Under the pieces are notes generated by a model. The model was not told where the DNA came from, ran no database searches, and was given only the letters and a program-made list of their open reading frames with translations. 64,000 nt of DNA from Naumannella halotolerans (GTDB lineage: Bacteria > Actinomycetota > Actinomycetes > Propionibacteriales > Propionibacteriaceae), in NCBI RefSeq assembly GCF_004364645.1, contig NZ_SOAW01000004.1, positions 43,063 through 107,062 on the forward strand. Reading direction: 5' to 3'. Below are positions 16,281 through 24,479 of this stretch, one piece after another (positions within the stretch are counted from its first letter, which is position 1; every line of letters starts with the position of its first letter). The translations under genes were made by a program, and so were the position numbers.

Positions 16281-16906
16281 GTGAGCAACCCGGAACTCCG
16301 TCCGAGAACCAGGCTGGCCCCCAGGCCGTCGGCAACGCTCAGCCGGGCGGCAACGGCTCTGCCGGGCAGGCGATCGCCGGTGCCACAGAGGACGGCCGGG
16401 GCTACATCGTCACCCCCCACGGGATGGCCGTGGAGGAGGCACCGGATGCCAAGTCCGAGGGTTCGGAGCCGTCGGTCACCGATCAGGTGGAGGAGCCGGC
16501 GAAGGTGATGCGGATCGGCAACATGATCCGCAGCCTGCTGGAGGAGGTACGGTCGGCTCCGCTGGACGAGCCCAGCCGGGAGCGTCTGCGGAAGACCTAC
16601 TCGGCCTCGATCGACGAGCTGAAGTCGGGTCTGTCGGAGGAGCTGGCCGCCGAACTGGAACGGATCGCTGCGCCCTTCACCGGTGACGAGACCCCGTCCA
16701 ATGACGAACTGCGGATCGCTCAGGCCCAGTTGGTCGGCTGGTTGGAAGGCCTCTTCCAGGGCATCCAGACCGCGCTGGTGGCCCAGCAGGTGGCGGTCCG
16801 CTCGCAATTGGAGCAGATGCGCAAGGCGCTGCCCGGAGGTGGCGCGGCGGGACAAGGCCACCCCCAGGGCGGGCACCAGCCGGGTGCCGGCGGTATGTAC
16901 CTGTGA
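16277..16906 (+). CDS. bpa: Bacterial proteasome activator (Bpa/PafE)
   Basis: The 209-residue protein belongs to the DUF2587 family. Bpa forms a dodecameric ring that docks on the 20S proteasome and opens it for ATP-independent degradation. The N-terminal 60 residues are Gly/Gln/Ala-rich and disordered. The helical core runs from about PAKVMRIGNMIRSLLEEV (residue 75) to VRSQLEQMRKALP (residue 185). The C-terminus ends in GMYL, equivalent to the GQYL tail that inserts into the 20S pockets in Mycobacterium. Its ATG overlaps the stop of the disrupted MFS gene. Its presence predicts proteasome genes elsewhere in this genome. Confidence 0.92.
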   Translation: MSEQPGTPSENQAGPQAVGNAQPGGNGSAGQAIAGATEDGRGYIVTPHGMAVEEAPDAKSEGSEPSVTDQVEEPAKVMRIGNMIRSLLEEVRSAPLDEPSRERLRKTYSASIDELKSGLSEELAAELERIAAPFTGDETPSNDELRIAQAQLVGWLEGLFQGIQTALVAQQVAVRSQLEQMRKALPGGGAAGQGHPQGGHQPGAGGMYL

Positions 16907-16910
16907 GGGA

Positions 16911-18189
16911 TCAGCCGCCGATCCGGATCCCGACGCCCGGGCCCATCGGCCAGCCGGCGAAGTAGAAGACCACCAGCACCAGCACCAGCACCAGCACCCA
17001 GGCCACCCAGAACGGGATCACGAACGGCAGCATCCGGGAGATCACCGTACCCAGGCCGGCCTTCGGTTCGTACTGCTTGACCAACATCAACAACACGAAC
17101 AGGTACGGGTTCATCGGCGTGATCACCTGGGTGGCCGTAGACGATGCCGGGCACCAGAAACAGCAGGAAGACGATGAAGGTGACCGAATCAGCAGGGGCG
17201 AATCCGGCAGGAACCCTCCCTCCTCATTGCGCCACGGCGACATCGGCAGCAATGCCGCCACCAGCATCAGGGCGGCCAGTGCCAACCCGGCGATGGTGGC
17301 CAGCAGCAGACCTCGTCGTTCGGCCGGGTCGAGGTCGGGGTTCAGGTCGCGGGTGTCGTCGCGCCGCAGTGCGGGGGCGACCTGCCCGTTCTCGTCGGCC
17401 GGTTCGTCCACCAGCTCCTCGGGATCGGCGTCGGCGTACTCGGTGGGTACGTTCTGCCGGCGCAGTCGCGGTTCGATCACCTTGTCGATGATGAAAACCG
17501 GCCAGGATCGCCAGGACGACCGAGGAGACGAGGTTGAAGTAGTAGTAGTTCGAGACCGGGGTGACCGGTGCACCCGGGTTGGGCAAGGTGGCGACCACGC
17601 TGGTGGTGATACCGGCGAACAGCGCATCCAGGCTGGTCACGACCGGTGAGGTGGAGTAGCCGGCACCGGCTGCGGCGAAGCCGCCGATCAGTCCGGCCAT
17701 CGGGTGTCGCCCGGCGGCTTTGAACACCATCGCCGCCAGCGGCGGGATGATGATCATCGATGCATCGGCCATCACCGATCCGGTGACGCCGACGGCGCCG
17801 ACCGCGTACGGCAGTGGCCACCGGGGAGCCCGGCCGAGGGTCAGCCGGATCGCCGCACTCAACAGACCGGTACGTTGGGCGACGGTGACTCCCAGCAGGA
17901 TGGTCAACACCGTCTCCAGGGGCGGGAAGCCGATGAAGTTCTGACCCAGGTTGGCGGTGAACCAGGCCAGTCCCTCGCCGGTGAACAATCCCTTGATCAC
18001 CTTCGGCTCGTCCGAACCCAGGATGGTCACCACCGTTCCGGCCAGCGCCATCGCGGTGGAGATCACCCCGACGATCAGGAACAGGCCGAGGAACAGCAGG
18101 AAGGGGTCGGGCAGTTTGTTCCCGATCCGTTCCACCCCGTTGAGCAGTCGGTCCATCCGGCTGGTGGGCAGTGTGTCGGTCGAACTCAT
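16911..18189 (-). pseudogene. abgT: AbgT-family transporter, frameshifted and internally deleted
   Basis: The N-terminal half (from ATG 18189) is a good AbgT protein, with NKLPDPFLLFLGLFLIVG and ADASMIIIPPLAAMVFKAAG. The family imports p-aminobenzoyl-glutamate or exports folate-like drugs. The frame breaks at a T4 run near 17496-17499, where one extra T replaces FIIDKVIEPRL by an unrelated reading. It breaks again near 17190, where one missing base hides DSVTFIVFLLFLVPGIVYG. That block is then joined near 17141 to TQVITPMNPYLF, so roughly 110 residues normally found between these two conserved blocks are absent. The true C-terminus (WPMGPG) is present. This is a decayed gene. Its partner hydrolase lies immediately upstream. 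Confidence 0.82.
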
Positions 18190-18217
18190 CGGTGCCTCAT
18201 TCCGGTCGTGATCGGAG

Positions 18218-19462
18218 TCAGTCGAAGTAGTGGGGTACGTCGACGGCACCACCGGCATCGTCGAACTCGGCACGTACTTCCGCCTGCAGGTCTGGATCGC
18301 ACAGGTAGTCCGCGGCGACCGCAGCCATCGCTCCGGCGGAGTCGATGATCACCCGGTCGGCAGTCTCGGTGATGGCCTCGGCGGCGAAGTCGCGGGTGTG
18401 CAGGGAGAACTCGGGTCCGGTGATCTTGACCATCGGATGCAGGGCCGGGGACCCGGAAGCTGACATTGCCGAAGTCGGTGGATCCGGAGAACTGCTCGGC
18501 AGCACACCAGCGGGCAGTACCTCGTGACCGCGATCGCCGTAGCGGCGGTTCCAGGACTGGGCCAGTGCGGTGTTGCCTCGCATCGGCAGGTACGGCGGCG
18601 CCTCGTCCCAGACCAGCTCCACCCCGCATCCGGCCATCAGGCCAGCTCCTTGGGCGATCTCCTCCATTCGGCTGCTGAGGATCTTCAGGGTTTCGGGGTA
18701 CTGGCTGCGGACGTAGTACAGGATCGAGGCACGGTCCGGGATCACATTCGGCCGTTCGCCACCTTCGGTGATCACCGCGTGGACCCGGTCGGTGAAAGGC
18801 ATCTGCTGACGGTTGGCCGCGACCCCCATGTACATCAGGTTGACCGCATCGAGGGCATTGCGGCCCATGAAGGGCTGGGCGGAGGCATGAGAGGTGATGC
18901 CGTGGAAGATCACCTTCAACTGGCGCCGGCCGAGGAAGACCGGTTCGGCGCAGTCGTAGGTGAACGGGTGGACCATGATCGAGGCGTCGACATCGTCGAA
19001 GGCACCCTCGCGGGCCATCAGTTCCTTGCCCGAGCCACCCTCCTCGGCCGGCGTACCCATCCAGATGATCTTGCCGGGAAGTTGATCACGGACCTTGGCC
19101 AGCGCCAGGAAGGCGCCGACGCCGGCAGTGGCGATGATGTTGTGCCCACAGCCGTGACCGATCCCGGGCAGGGCGTCGTACTCCGCCAGCACGGCGATGC
19201 TCGGCCCCGGTCCTGATCCTGCCACCTCTGCCCGCAGCGCCGTGGGGAGTCCGTAGGCGCCCCGGGTCACCGCGATGCCGTGGCTCTCGACCAGCTCGGC
19301 CAGCTGGGCCGCCGACCGGTGTTCCTCGAAGGCGACCTCCGGGTGCGCGGCAAGATCATGTGAGGTCTCGATCAAGCTGGCTGCGAGTTCGTCCACTGCC
19401 GAATCGATCGCCGCCAGCACCGGCGCCGGCGCACCGGCGGCATCGGAGGCGACAGAACTCAT
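18218..19462 (-). CDS. M20-family amidohydrolase (AbgB / ACY1L2-like), with a scrambled conserved loop
   Basis: The 414-residue product is a metal-dependent peptidase of the M20D type: HPEVAFEEHRSA, then the metal-binding GIGHGCGHNIIA and GTPAEEGGSG. With the adjacent abgT-like gene it would form a p-aminobenzoyl-glutamate or aminoacyl-dipeptide uptake and cleavage pair. One segment is wrong: between VLP and HPMVKI, around 18450-18495, the frame reads through a sequence whose alternative frame encodes the family motif FSGSTDFGNVSFRV. A missing base near 18491 and an extra C near 18450 explain this. The loop carries conserved residues, so the protein is probably damaged. The frame extends to 19609; ATG 19462 best matches the family N-terminus. 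Confidence 0.78.
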   Translation of the reverse strand: MSSVASDAAGAPAPVLAAIDSAVDELAASLIETSHDLAAHPEVAFEEHRSAAQLAELVESHGIAVTRGAYGLPTALRAEVAGSGPGPSIAVLAEYDALPGIGHGCGHNIIATAGVGAFLALAKVRDQLPGKIIWMGTPAEEGGSGKELMAREGAFDDVDASIMVHPFTYDCAEPVFLGRRQLKVIFHGITSHASAQPFMGRNALDAVNLMYMGVAANRQQMPFTDRVHAVITEGGERPNVIPDRASILYYVRSQYPETLKILSSRMEEIAQGAGLMAGCGVELVWDEAPPYLPMRGNTALAQSWNRRYGDRGHEVLPAGVLPSSSPDPPTSAMSASGSPALHPMVKITGPEFSLHTRDFAAEAITETADRVIIDSAGAMAAVAADYLCDPDLQAEVRAEFDDAGGAVDVPHYFD

Positions 19463-19823
19463 CAATCCGGCCCGGGCAGAGGTGATCTTGCTGAGCTCAC
19501 CGAGGAGGAAAGGGTCGACCGGTTGGGGCAGTCCGTCGGTGGGCGAACTCTGGGGAGAATCGGCTGGGGCCGTCGCTGGGCTCCTTTCGGTACCTGGTGG
19601 GTACAGCATGCAGAATCCCGGCCGGTTGTGCAGCCGATGGGCGAGATTGTGCAGAAATGTGCGTTCGCTCCACGGTGTCCACGGCGCGGGCCACCAGCGG
19701 GAAACATCGGGGAAAGGTCACAGAAAACCCTCATCGATCGGGAACCACGGCTCCGGACCTGGCGTCGCATGTCGGCAAGCAGGAACCAACCACGAGTCAG
19801 CCGAACGCCTGAGAGGGAAAGCC
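19463..19823. other. Intergenic region upstream of the WhiB-HTH gene
   Basis: These 361 bp separate divergent genes and may contain both promoters. They include the repeated word TTGTGCAG around 19625-19650 and a comparatively AT-rich stretch near 19700-19730. I could not identify a clear promoter. Part may be translated if the M20 gene starts at 19609. Confidence 0.35.
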
Positions 19824-20384
19824 GTGAACACGCCTCGTATCGAATCCACCGGACGCAAGCCCGGCTGTGTCACCAACACCGAGGTCTTCCAGCATCCGCT
19901 GATGGAGGAGCCGCCGGCTCCCAGCGCCGGCAAGGTCGTCCGCCGCCAGGCCGCCGACCTCACCAACCGGGCCCGCGCCCTGTGCTCCGGCTGCCCGCTG
20001 GCCGCCGCCTGCCTCTACGACGCCGTGGTCAAGCACGATGTCAGCGGTTTCGTCGCCGGCACCACCGAGACCGAGCGCAAGCAGATCCGGCGTCGCCTCG
20101 GGGTCACCGTCGAACCCGAGGACTTCGATTCCCTGGCCGGTTCCTTCCGCTCCGGCAAGCGGGTCGACCACAACGAGGTCGTCCGGCTGCGACAGGCCAA
20201 CCCGCACGAATCGCTGGAGATGCTGGCGCAGCGCCTGGAGTGCTCGCTGTCGACGGTCAAACGGCACCTGCGCAAACACCGCCGGGGCGAGAGTTCGGAG
20301 CCGGCCACCAGGCGCGTACCCACCCAGGCCGAAGTACTGCAGGCCGCCGGAATGATGCCCGATCGCAGCAGCGGCGCCGCCTGA
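19824..20384 (+). CDS. WhiB-family regulator with an additional C-terminal helix-turn-helix
   Basis: The 186-residue product has the four WhiB cysteines: one in GRKPGCVTNTEVF near residue 14 and three in LCSGCPLAAACLYDAV near 53-62. GFVAGTTETERKQIRRRLG, the counterpart of the WhiB GVWGGTT turn, follows, so it should hold a 4Fe-4S cluster and act on transcription with sigma-A. Unlike most WhiB proteins it continues with a second DNA-binding motif, ESLEMLAQRLECSLSTVKRHLRKHRR (about residues 130-155). Start GTG 19824 has AGAGGGA 6 bp upstream. No co-transcribed neighbour is present, so it probably acts on distant genes. Confidence 0.85.
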   Translation: MNTPRIESTGRKPGCVTNTEVFQHPLMEEPPAPSAGKVVRRQAADLTNRARALCSGCPLAAACLYDAVVKHDVSGFVAGTTETERKQIRRRLGVTVEPEDFDSLAGSFRSGKRVDHNEVVRLRQANPHESLEMLAQRLECSLSTVKRHLRKHRRGESSEPATRRVPTQAEVLQAAGMMPDRSSGAA

Positions 20385-20409
20385 GGCCGGGGCGCCGCTC
20401 AGCCAAATT

Positions 20410-20600
20410 GTCGGAAGTTATGGCGGCCTGATCGACCCGCGAGGTCACCAGAGCTCCCGATGAGTTTCACGAGGTCACCAGAGCCCCCGATAAGTTTCAC
20501 GGAGCCCCCCGGAATCGACGACCCCGCCACGTCAACCAAGTCGTCGGGAGATATGGCGACCTGATCAACCCGCGAGGTCACCAGAGCTCCCGATGAGTTT
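20410..20600. repeat. Degenerate direct repeats in a gene-free region
   Basis: A unit of about 58 bp at 20410-20467 is repeated with few changes at 20543-20600; both include the words CGCGAGGTCACCAGAGCTCC and CGATGAGTTT. A third, shorter copy lies at 20470-20500, and a CGCAGTGACGGC word occurs twice around 20630-20675. The region between the WhiB-HTH gene and the HAD gene (20385-20687) holds no gene. It lies at a convergent junction. Confidence 0.7.
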
Positions 20601-20687
20601 TCTCGAGGCCACCAGAGTCGACGACCCGACCGCAGTGACGGCGCCGCCGTAGGAAGACCCCGGCCGCAGTGACGGCTGGCGACGGGA

Positions 20688-21482
20688 TCAGAACCAGCGG
20701 GAGAGTTCGTCGACCGTACCGCCGTCGACGAAGCGGCCGGTGACGGCATCGGCGACCGACTTCACCTCCGGCGGGGCATCGCCGAGGGCGACCCCGCGAC
20801 CGGCCCAGGTGAGCATCTCGATGTCATTGCGGCCATCGCCGAGGGCCAGCACATCGGCGGCCTGCACCCCGAGCCGGTCACAGACCTGTTGCAGTCCGCT
20901 GGCCTTGTCCACCCCTTCGGGGGCGATGTCCAGCCAGGCGGAGTAGCCGATGAAGTACGACACCCCGTGCAACCCGAGCCGCTCGGCGAGGTCGATGAAG
21001 TCGGAGTCACTGGCCTCGGGGTCGCGGATGATCACCCGGGTGACCGGCTCGCCGCGCAGTTCGGCCACACTGGCCGGGATCATCTCCCCCGACAGGTCAC
21101 CCTCGGGGAAGTCGCCACTGACCCGGTACCCGCGGCCGATCACTTCCGCAGCGATCAGCGCGTTCGGCGCGGCGGCGCTGACAAGATCGATCACCGCAGC
21201 CGGGTCGAAGGTCCGCTGGGAGACGATCTCGATCGGCGGGTAGTGCACCACCACCGCACCGTTGGAGGAGACCGCGTACCCCTCGGGCAGTTGCAGCTGC
21301 TCGAAGACGATGTCGGTGCCGTTCCAGCTGCGCCCCGTCGCCAGTACCACCGGCACGCCGGCGTCGATCACCTTCCGCACAGCCTCGAACACCGGCCCCG
21401 GCAGGGCGCCGTTGTGGTCGACCAGGGTGCCGTCGATGTCCAGGGCGACCAGTTTCGGCGCCCAGTTGTCCGGTGTGCTCAT
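20688..21482 (-). CDS. HAD-superfamily hydrolase, Cof type
   Basis: The 264-residue enzyme shows the HAD motifs in order: [15 protein letters not shown] (nucleophile Asp and acid/base Asp) near residue 12, VLATGRSW near 45, the lysine region [11 protein letters not shown] near 190 and [12 protein letters not shown] near 213. Between motifs I and III lies a C2-type cap, the mark of Cof/YidA sugar-phosphate phosphatases. The substrate cannot be told from sequence. Its ATGA start overlaps the serS stop, so it is co-transcribed with serS. Confidence 0.88.
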   Translation of the reverse strand: MSTPDNWAPKLVALDIDGTLVDHNGALPGPVFEAVRKVIDAGVPVVLATGRSWNGTDIVFEQLQLPEGYAVSSNGAVVVHYPPIEIVSQRTFDPAAVIDLVSAAAPNALIAAEVIGRGYRVSGDFPEGDLSGEMIPASVAELRGEPVTRVIIRDPEASDSDFIDLAERLGLHGVSYFIGYSAWLDIAPEGVDKASGLQQVCDRLGVQAADVLALGDGRNDIEMLTWAGRGVALGDAPPEVKSVADAVTGRFVDGGTVDELSRWF

Positions 21483-22756
21483 CTCTTGATCGGTTCGAGA
21501 ACTTCGCGACCACCCAGGTACGGGCGCAGCGCCTCGGGCACGCGTACCGACCCGTCTGCCTGCTGGTGATTCTCGAACAGCATCACGATCACCCGGGTCA
21601 CCGCGACCAGGGTGCCGTTCAGGGTCGCCACCGGAGCGACACCGTCGTCGAAACGCGAACGGATGCTCAGTCTACGGGCCTGGAACTCGGTGCAGTTCGA
21701 GGTTGAGGTGATCTCCCGATACCTTCCCTGGGTGGGCAACCACGAGTAGCAGTCGAACTTCCGCGCAGCGCTCAGACCAAGATCACCGGCGGCCAGGTCG
21801 AGCACCTGGAACGGCAGCTCCAGCGAGGAGATGAACTCCTTCTCGTACTCCAGCAACCGCTGGTGCTCGGCCGCGGCGTCCTCGGGATCGCAGTAGACGA
21901 ACATCTCGACCTTGTCGAACCAGTGCACCCGGAAGATGCCCCGGGTGTCCTTGCCGTAGGAACCGGCCTCCCGGCGGAAACTCGGGCTGTAACCGGCGTA
22001 GCGCAGCGGCAGCGAGGCCGGGTCGAGGATCTCATCGGAGTGGTACGCGGCCAGCGGCACCTCGGCGGTACCGACCAGGTAGAGGTCGTCACGTTCCAGG
22101 TGATAGACGTCCTCGGCGGCCTGGCCGAGGAATCCCGTACCCTCCATCGCCGTCGGCTTCACCAGCGCCGGCGGCAGGATCGGGGTGAAACCCCATTCGG
22201 TGGCCTTCGCCATGGCGTAGCTGATCAGTGCCAGCTCCAACTGGGCACCGACCCCGGTCAGGAAGTAGAAACGCGACCCCGACACCTTCGCGCCGCGCTC
22301 GACGTCGATCGCCCCGAGCAGCTCGCCGATCTCCAGATGATCACGCGGCGTGAAACCCTCGGCGGCGAAGTCGCGGGGTTGGCCGATGGTCTCCAGTACG
22401 ACGTAGTCGTCCTCCCCGCCGTCGGGGACGACATCGTCGACGATGTTGCCGATCTGCTTGATCAAGGTGTTGAAGCGTTCACCGGCGGCGTCGCTGTCGG
22501 CCTGCTTCTGCTTCACCTCGGCGGCCAACTGCTTCGTCCGCGACAGCAGTTCCTGCTTCTCCTCGCCACTGGCCTTGGCAACCTGTTTGCCCAGGGACTT
22601 CTGCTCGGCCCGCAACTCCTCGAAGGCGGCGATGGACGATCGGCGTTCGGCGTCGGCAGCCAACAAGGCATCGACGACCTCGCCGGAACCCCCGCGGCGC
22701 ACCTCCGAGCGGCGGATGAGTTCGGGGTCAGTACGCAGCAACCGTGGATCAATCAC
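21479..22756 (-). CDS. serS: Seryl-tRNA synthetase
   Basis: The 425-residue class II synthetase charges tRNA-Ser with serine. The N-terminal coiled coil (residues 30-100) that grips the long variable arm is clear. Class II motif 2 is visible in [31 protein letters not shown] and motif 3 in [18 protein letters not shown]. The start is GTG 22756, with TAGGCT on the minus strand at 22769-22764, seven bases upstream, so the transcript is probably leaderless. Two tRNA-Ser genes lie 8-12 kb away. The downstream HAD gene is coupled by a 4-bp overlap. Confidence 0.96.
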   Translation of the reverse strand: MIDPRLLRTDPELIRRSEVRRGGSGEVVDALLAADAERRSSIAAFEELRAEQKSLGKQVAKASGEEKQELLSRTKQLAAEVKQKQADSDAAGERFNTLIKQIGNIVDDVVPDGGEDDYVVLETIGQPRDFAAEGFTPRDHLEIGELLGAIDVERGAKVSGSRFYFLTGVGAQLELALISYAMAKATEWGFTPILPPALVKPTAMEGTGFLGQAAEDVYHLERDDLYLVGTAEVPLAAYHSDEILDPASLPLRYAGYSPSFRREAGSYGKDTRGIFRVHWFDKVEMFVYCDPEDAAAEHQRLLEYEKEFISSLELPFQVLDLAAGDLGLSAARKFDCYSWLPTQGRYREITSTSNCTEFQARRLSIRSRFDDGVAPVATLNGTLVAVTRVIVMLFENHQQADGSVRVPEALRPYLGGREVLEPIKR

Positions 22757-22802
22757 GTCGCACAGCCTAGCCGGGTGGCCTCCGTGTCAGAATCGAGTAG
22801 TC

Positions 22803-24479
22803 ATGTCCGAATCCTCCAGCCCCGCCACCCCCAGTCGGGGTCGGCCGTCGACCCCGGCCATCACCTTCTCCGCCTTGGCGATCGTGCTCTTCACGATCTG
22901 GACGGTGCTGGTGGCCACCGGCGTCCTCGACGGCATGGACCGCGCCACCTTGGCGCCGGTACCGGTCTTCGAGGCCCGCAGCGTGCAGATCGCGGCCGCG
23001 ATCAGCATCGTCTTCAGCCCGCCGATCCTGCTGCTGGTGCTGCTCTGCCTGGCCTGGTGGGCCAGTCGGCGACGGCTGCACAACCTGACCGTCTCGCTGA
23101 TCCTCGCCGCGATCCCGGGCACGGCGATCAACTGGCTGATGAAGCTTCTGATCGCCGACCCCCGGCCGCCGCAGCGGCTGCCCCTGCTGACCGTCTTCGG
23201 TCCGAGCTATCCCGCCGAACACCTGTCCTCGGTCGCCATGGTCGCCCTGATGGTGGGGGCCACCGTGGTGGTCAGCCGGCAGGACCGGATCGTGGTCTGG
23301 ACCTGGCAGGTGATCGGCCTCCTGGCGGTGCTGCTGCTCGGTCTTTGCAGCTGGTGGTTGCGGAGCAACTGGCTGGCCGACCTGATCGGCGGGGTGCTGC
23401 TGGGCGTCGCCGTGGCTGCGGTGTCGCTGATGGTGGCCCGGGTACGGGTGTTGCCGCGGGAAGGCCTGATCGCGATGGCCATGTCCCGGCAGACCCCTGT
23501 CACCGCCGTCGACGGTGCCCCGGAAGCGCGTTGCGCGATCATCTACAACCCGAGCAAGATCGTCGACGAAGCCGCCTTCCGCCGGCATGTGGACTACGAG
23601 CTGTCCCGGCACCAGTTCGTCCGTACCCTCTGGTTGCCGACCACCGTCGACGAACCCGGCCGCGGCCTGGCCGAGGTGGCAATCTCCAAGTCTGTCGGCC
23701 TGGTGCTCGTCGCCGGCGGGGACGGTACCGTCCGCTCGGTCTGCGACGGTATGGCCGGCAGCGGTATCCCGCTGGGGATCGTCCCGGCCGGTACGGGCAA
23801 CCTGCTCGCCCGCAACCTCGGCATCCCCCGCGACGAGCGTGCCGCCATCGATGTCGCCTTCGACGGCCAGACCCGCAAGATCGACCTGGTGAAGCTGCGG
23901 GTCGACGACCAGCCCGAGACCCAGCACTTCGCGGTGATGGGTGGTATGGGCTTCGATGCCGCCGTCTTCGAGCAGACCAATGCCGACCTGAAGAAGGCGG
24001 TCGGTTCTGCCGCCTACTTCGTCGCCGGCGCCCAGGCTGCCGGCTTCGAACCCTTCGCCGCCAGCGTGCAGATCGATGATCATCCCCCGGTCTCACGCCG
24101 CCTGAGTGTGGCGGTGATCGGCAATGTCGGCTTCCTGCAGGCGGGCATCGAGTTGTTCCCCGATGCGCGTCCCGACGACGGTGTGCTCGACGTCATCCTC
24201 GCCTCACCGCGTACCCTGCGCGACTGGGCACGGATCCTGACCACGGTGCTGGCCGTGCGCGGCACCGATGAGCACCTGGTCCGTCGCCGCGGCAAACGGA
24301 TCTCGATCACCGCCGAGGAGCCGGTCGCCTACCAGCTCGACGGCGACACCATCGGCCACGCCCGGCGCCTGGTCGCCAGCGTCGACGCCCAGGCCCTGAC
24401 GCTGCGCGTACCCGACCAGAGCTACGAGCGCCACAACCCGCTGGGCAATCTGCGCCGCTCAGCCCCCGAACAGTCGTAA
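22803..24479 (+). CDS. PAP2-like membrane domain fused to diacylglycerol/lipid kinase catalytic domain
   Basis: The 558-residue protein has an N-terminal PAP2-type membrane domain (about residues 15-220) and a C-terminal lipid kinase domain of the DAGK/YegS type (about 240-540). The kinase shows VLVAGGDGTVRSVCDGM and GIVPAGTGNLLARNLGIP, the nucleotide-binding core, so it should phosphorylate a membrane lipid. In the PAP2 half, KLLIADPRP keeps motif 1 and YPAEH keeps the motif 2 histidine. Motif 3 is altered: SWWLRSNWLADLIGG has Ser and Asn where Arg and His are expected. The phosphatase half is therefore probably inactive and may only recognise lipid. The upstream frame is noise; ATG 22803 starts the real protein. 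Confidence 0.87.
   Translation: MSESSSPATPSRGRPSTPAITFSALAIVLFTIWTVLVATGVLDGMDRATLAPVPVFEARSVQIAAAISIVFSPPILLLVLLCLAWWASRRRLHNLTVSLILAAIPGTAINWLMKLLIADPRPPQRLPLLTVFGPSYPAEHLSSVAMVALMVGATVVVSRQDRIVVWTWQVIGLLAVLLLGLCSWWLRSNWLADLIGGVLLGVAVAAVSLMVARVRVLPREGLIAMAMSRQTPVTAVDGAPEARCAIIYNPSKIVDEAAFRRHVDYELSRHQFVRTLWLPTTVDEPGRGLAEVAISKSVGLVLVAGGDGTVRSVCDGMAGSGIPLGIVPAGTGNLLARNLGIPRDERAAIDVAFDGQTRKIDLVKLRVDDQPETQHFAVMGGMGFDAAVFEQTNADLKKAVGSAAYFVAGAQAAGFEPFAASVQIDDHPPVSRRLSVAVIGNVGFLQAGIELFPDARPDDGVLDVILASPRTLRDWARILTTVLAVRGTDEHLVRRRGKRISITAEEPVAYQLDGDTIGHARRLVASVDAQALTLRVPDQSYERHNPLGNLRRSAPEQS

Noticed and set aside
21863..24079. Long plus-strand open frame of 738 codons
   Set aside because: It is antisense to serS and out of frame with the PAP2-kinase gene; both overlapped genes have clear motifs.
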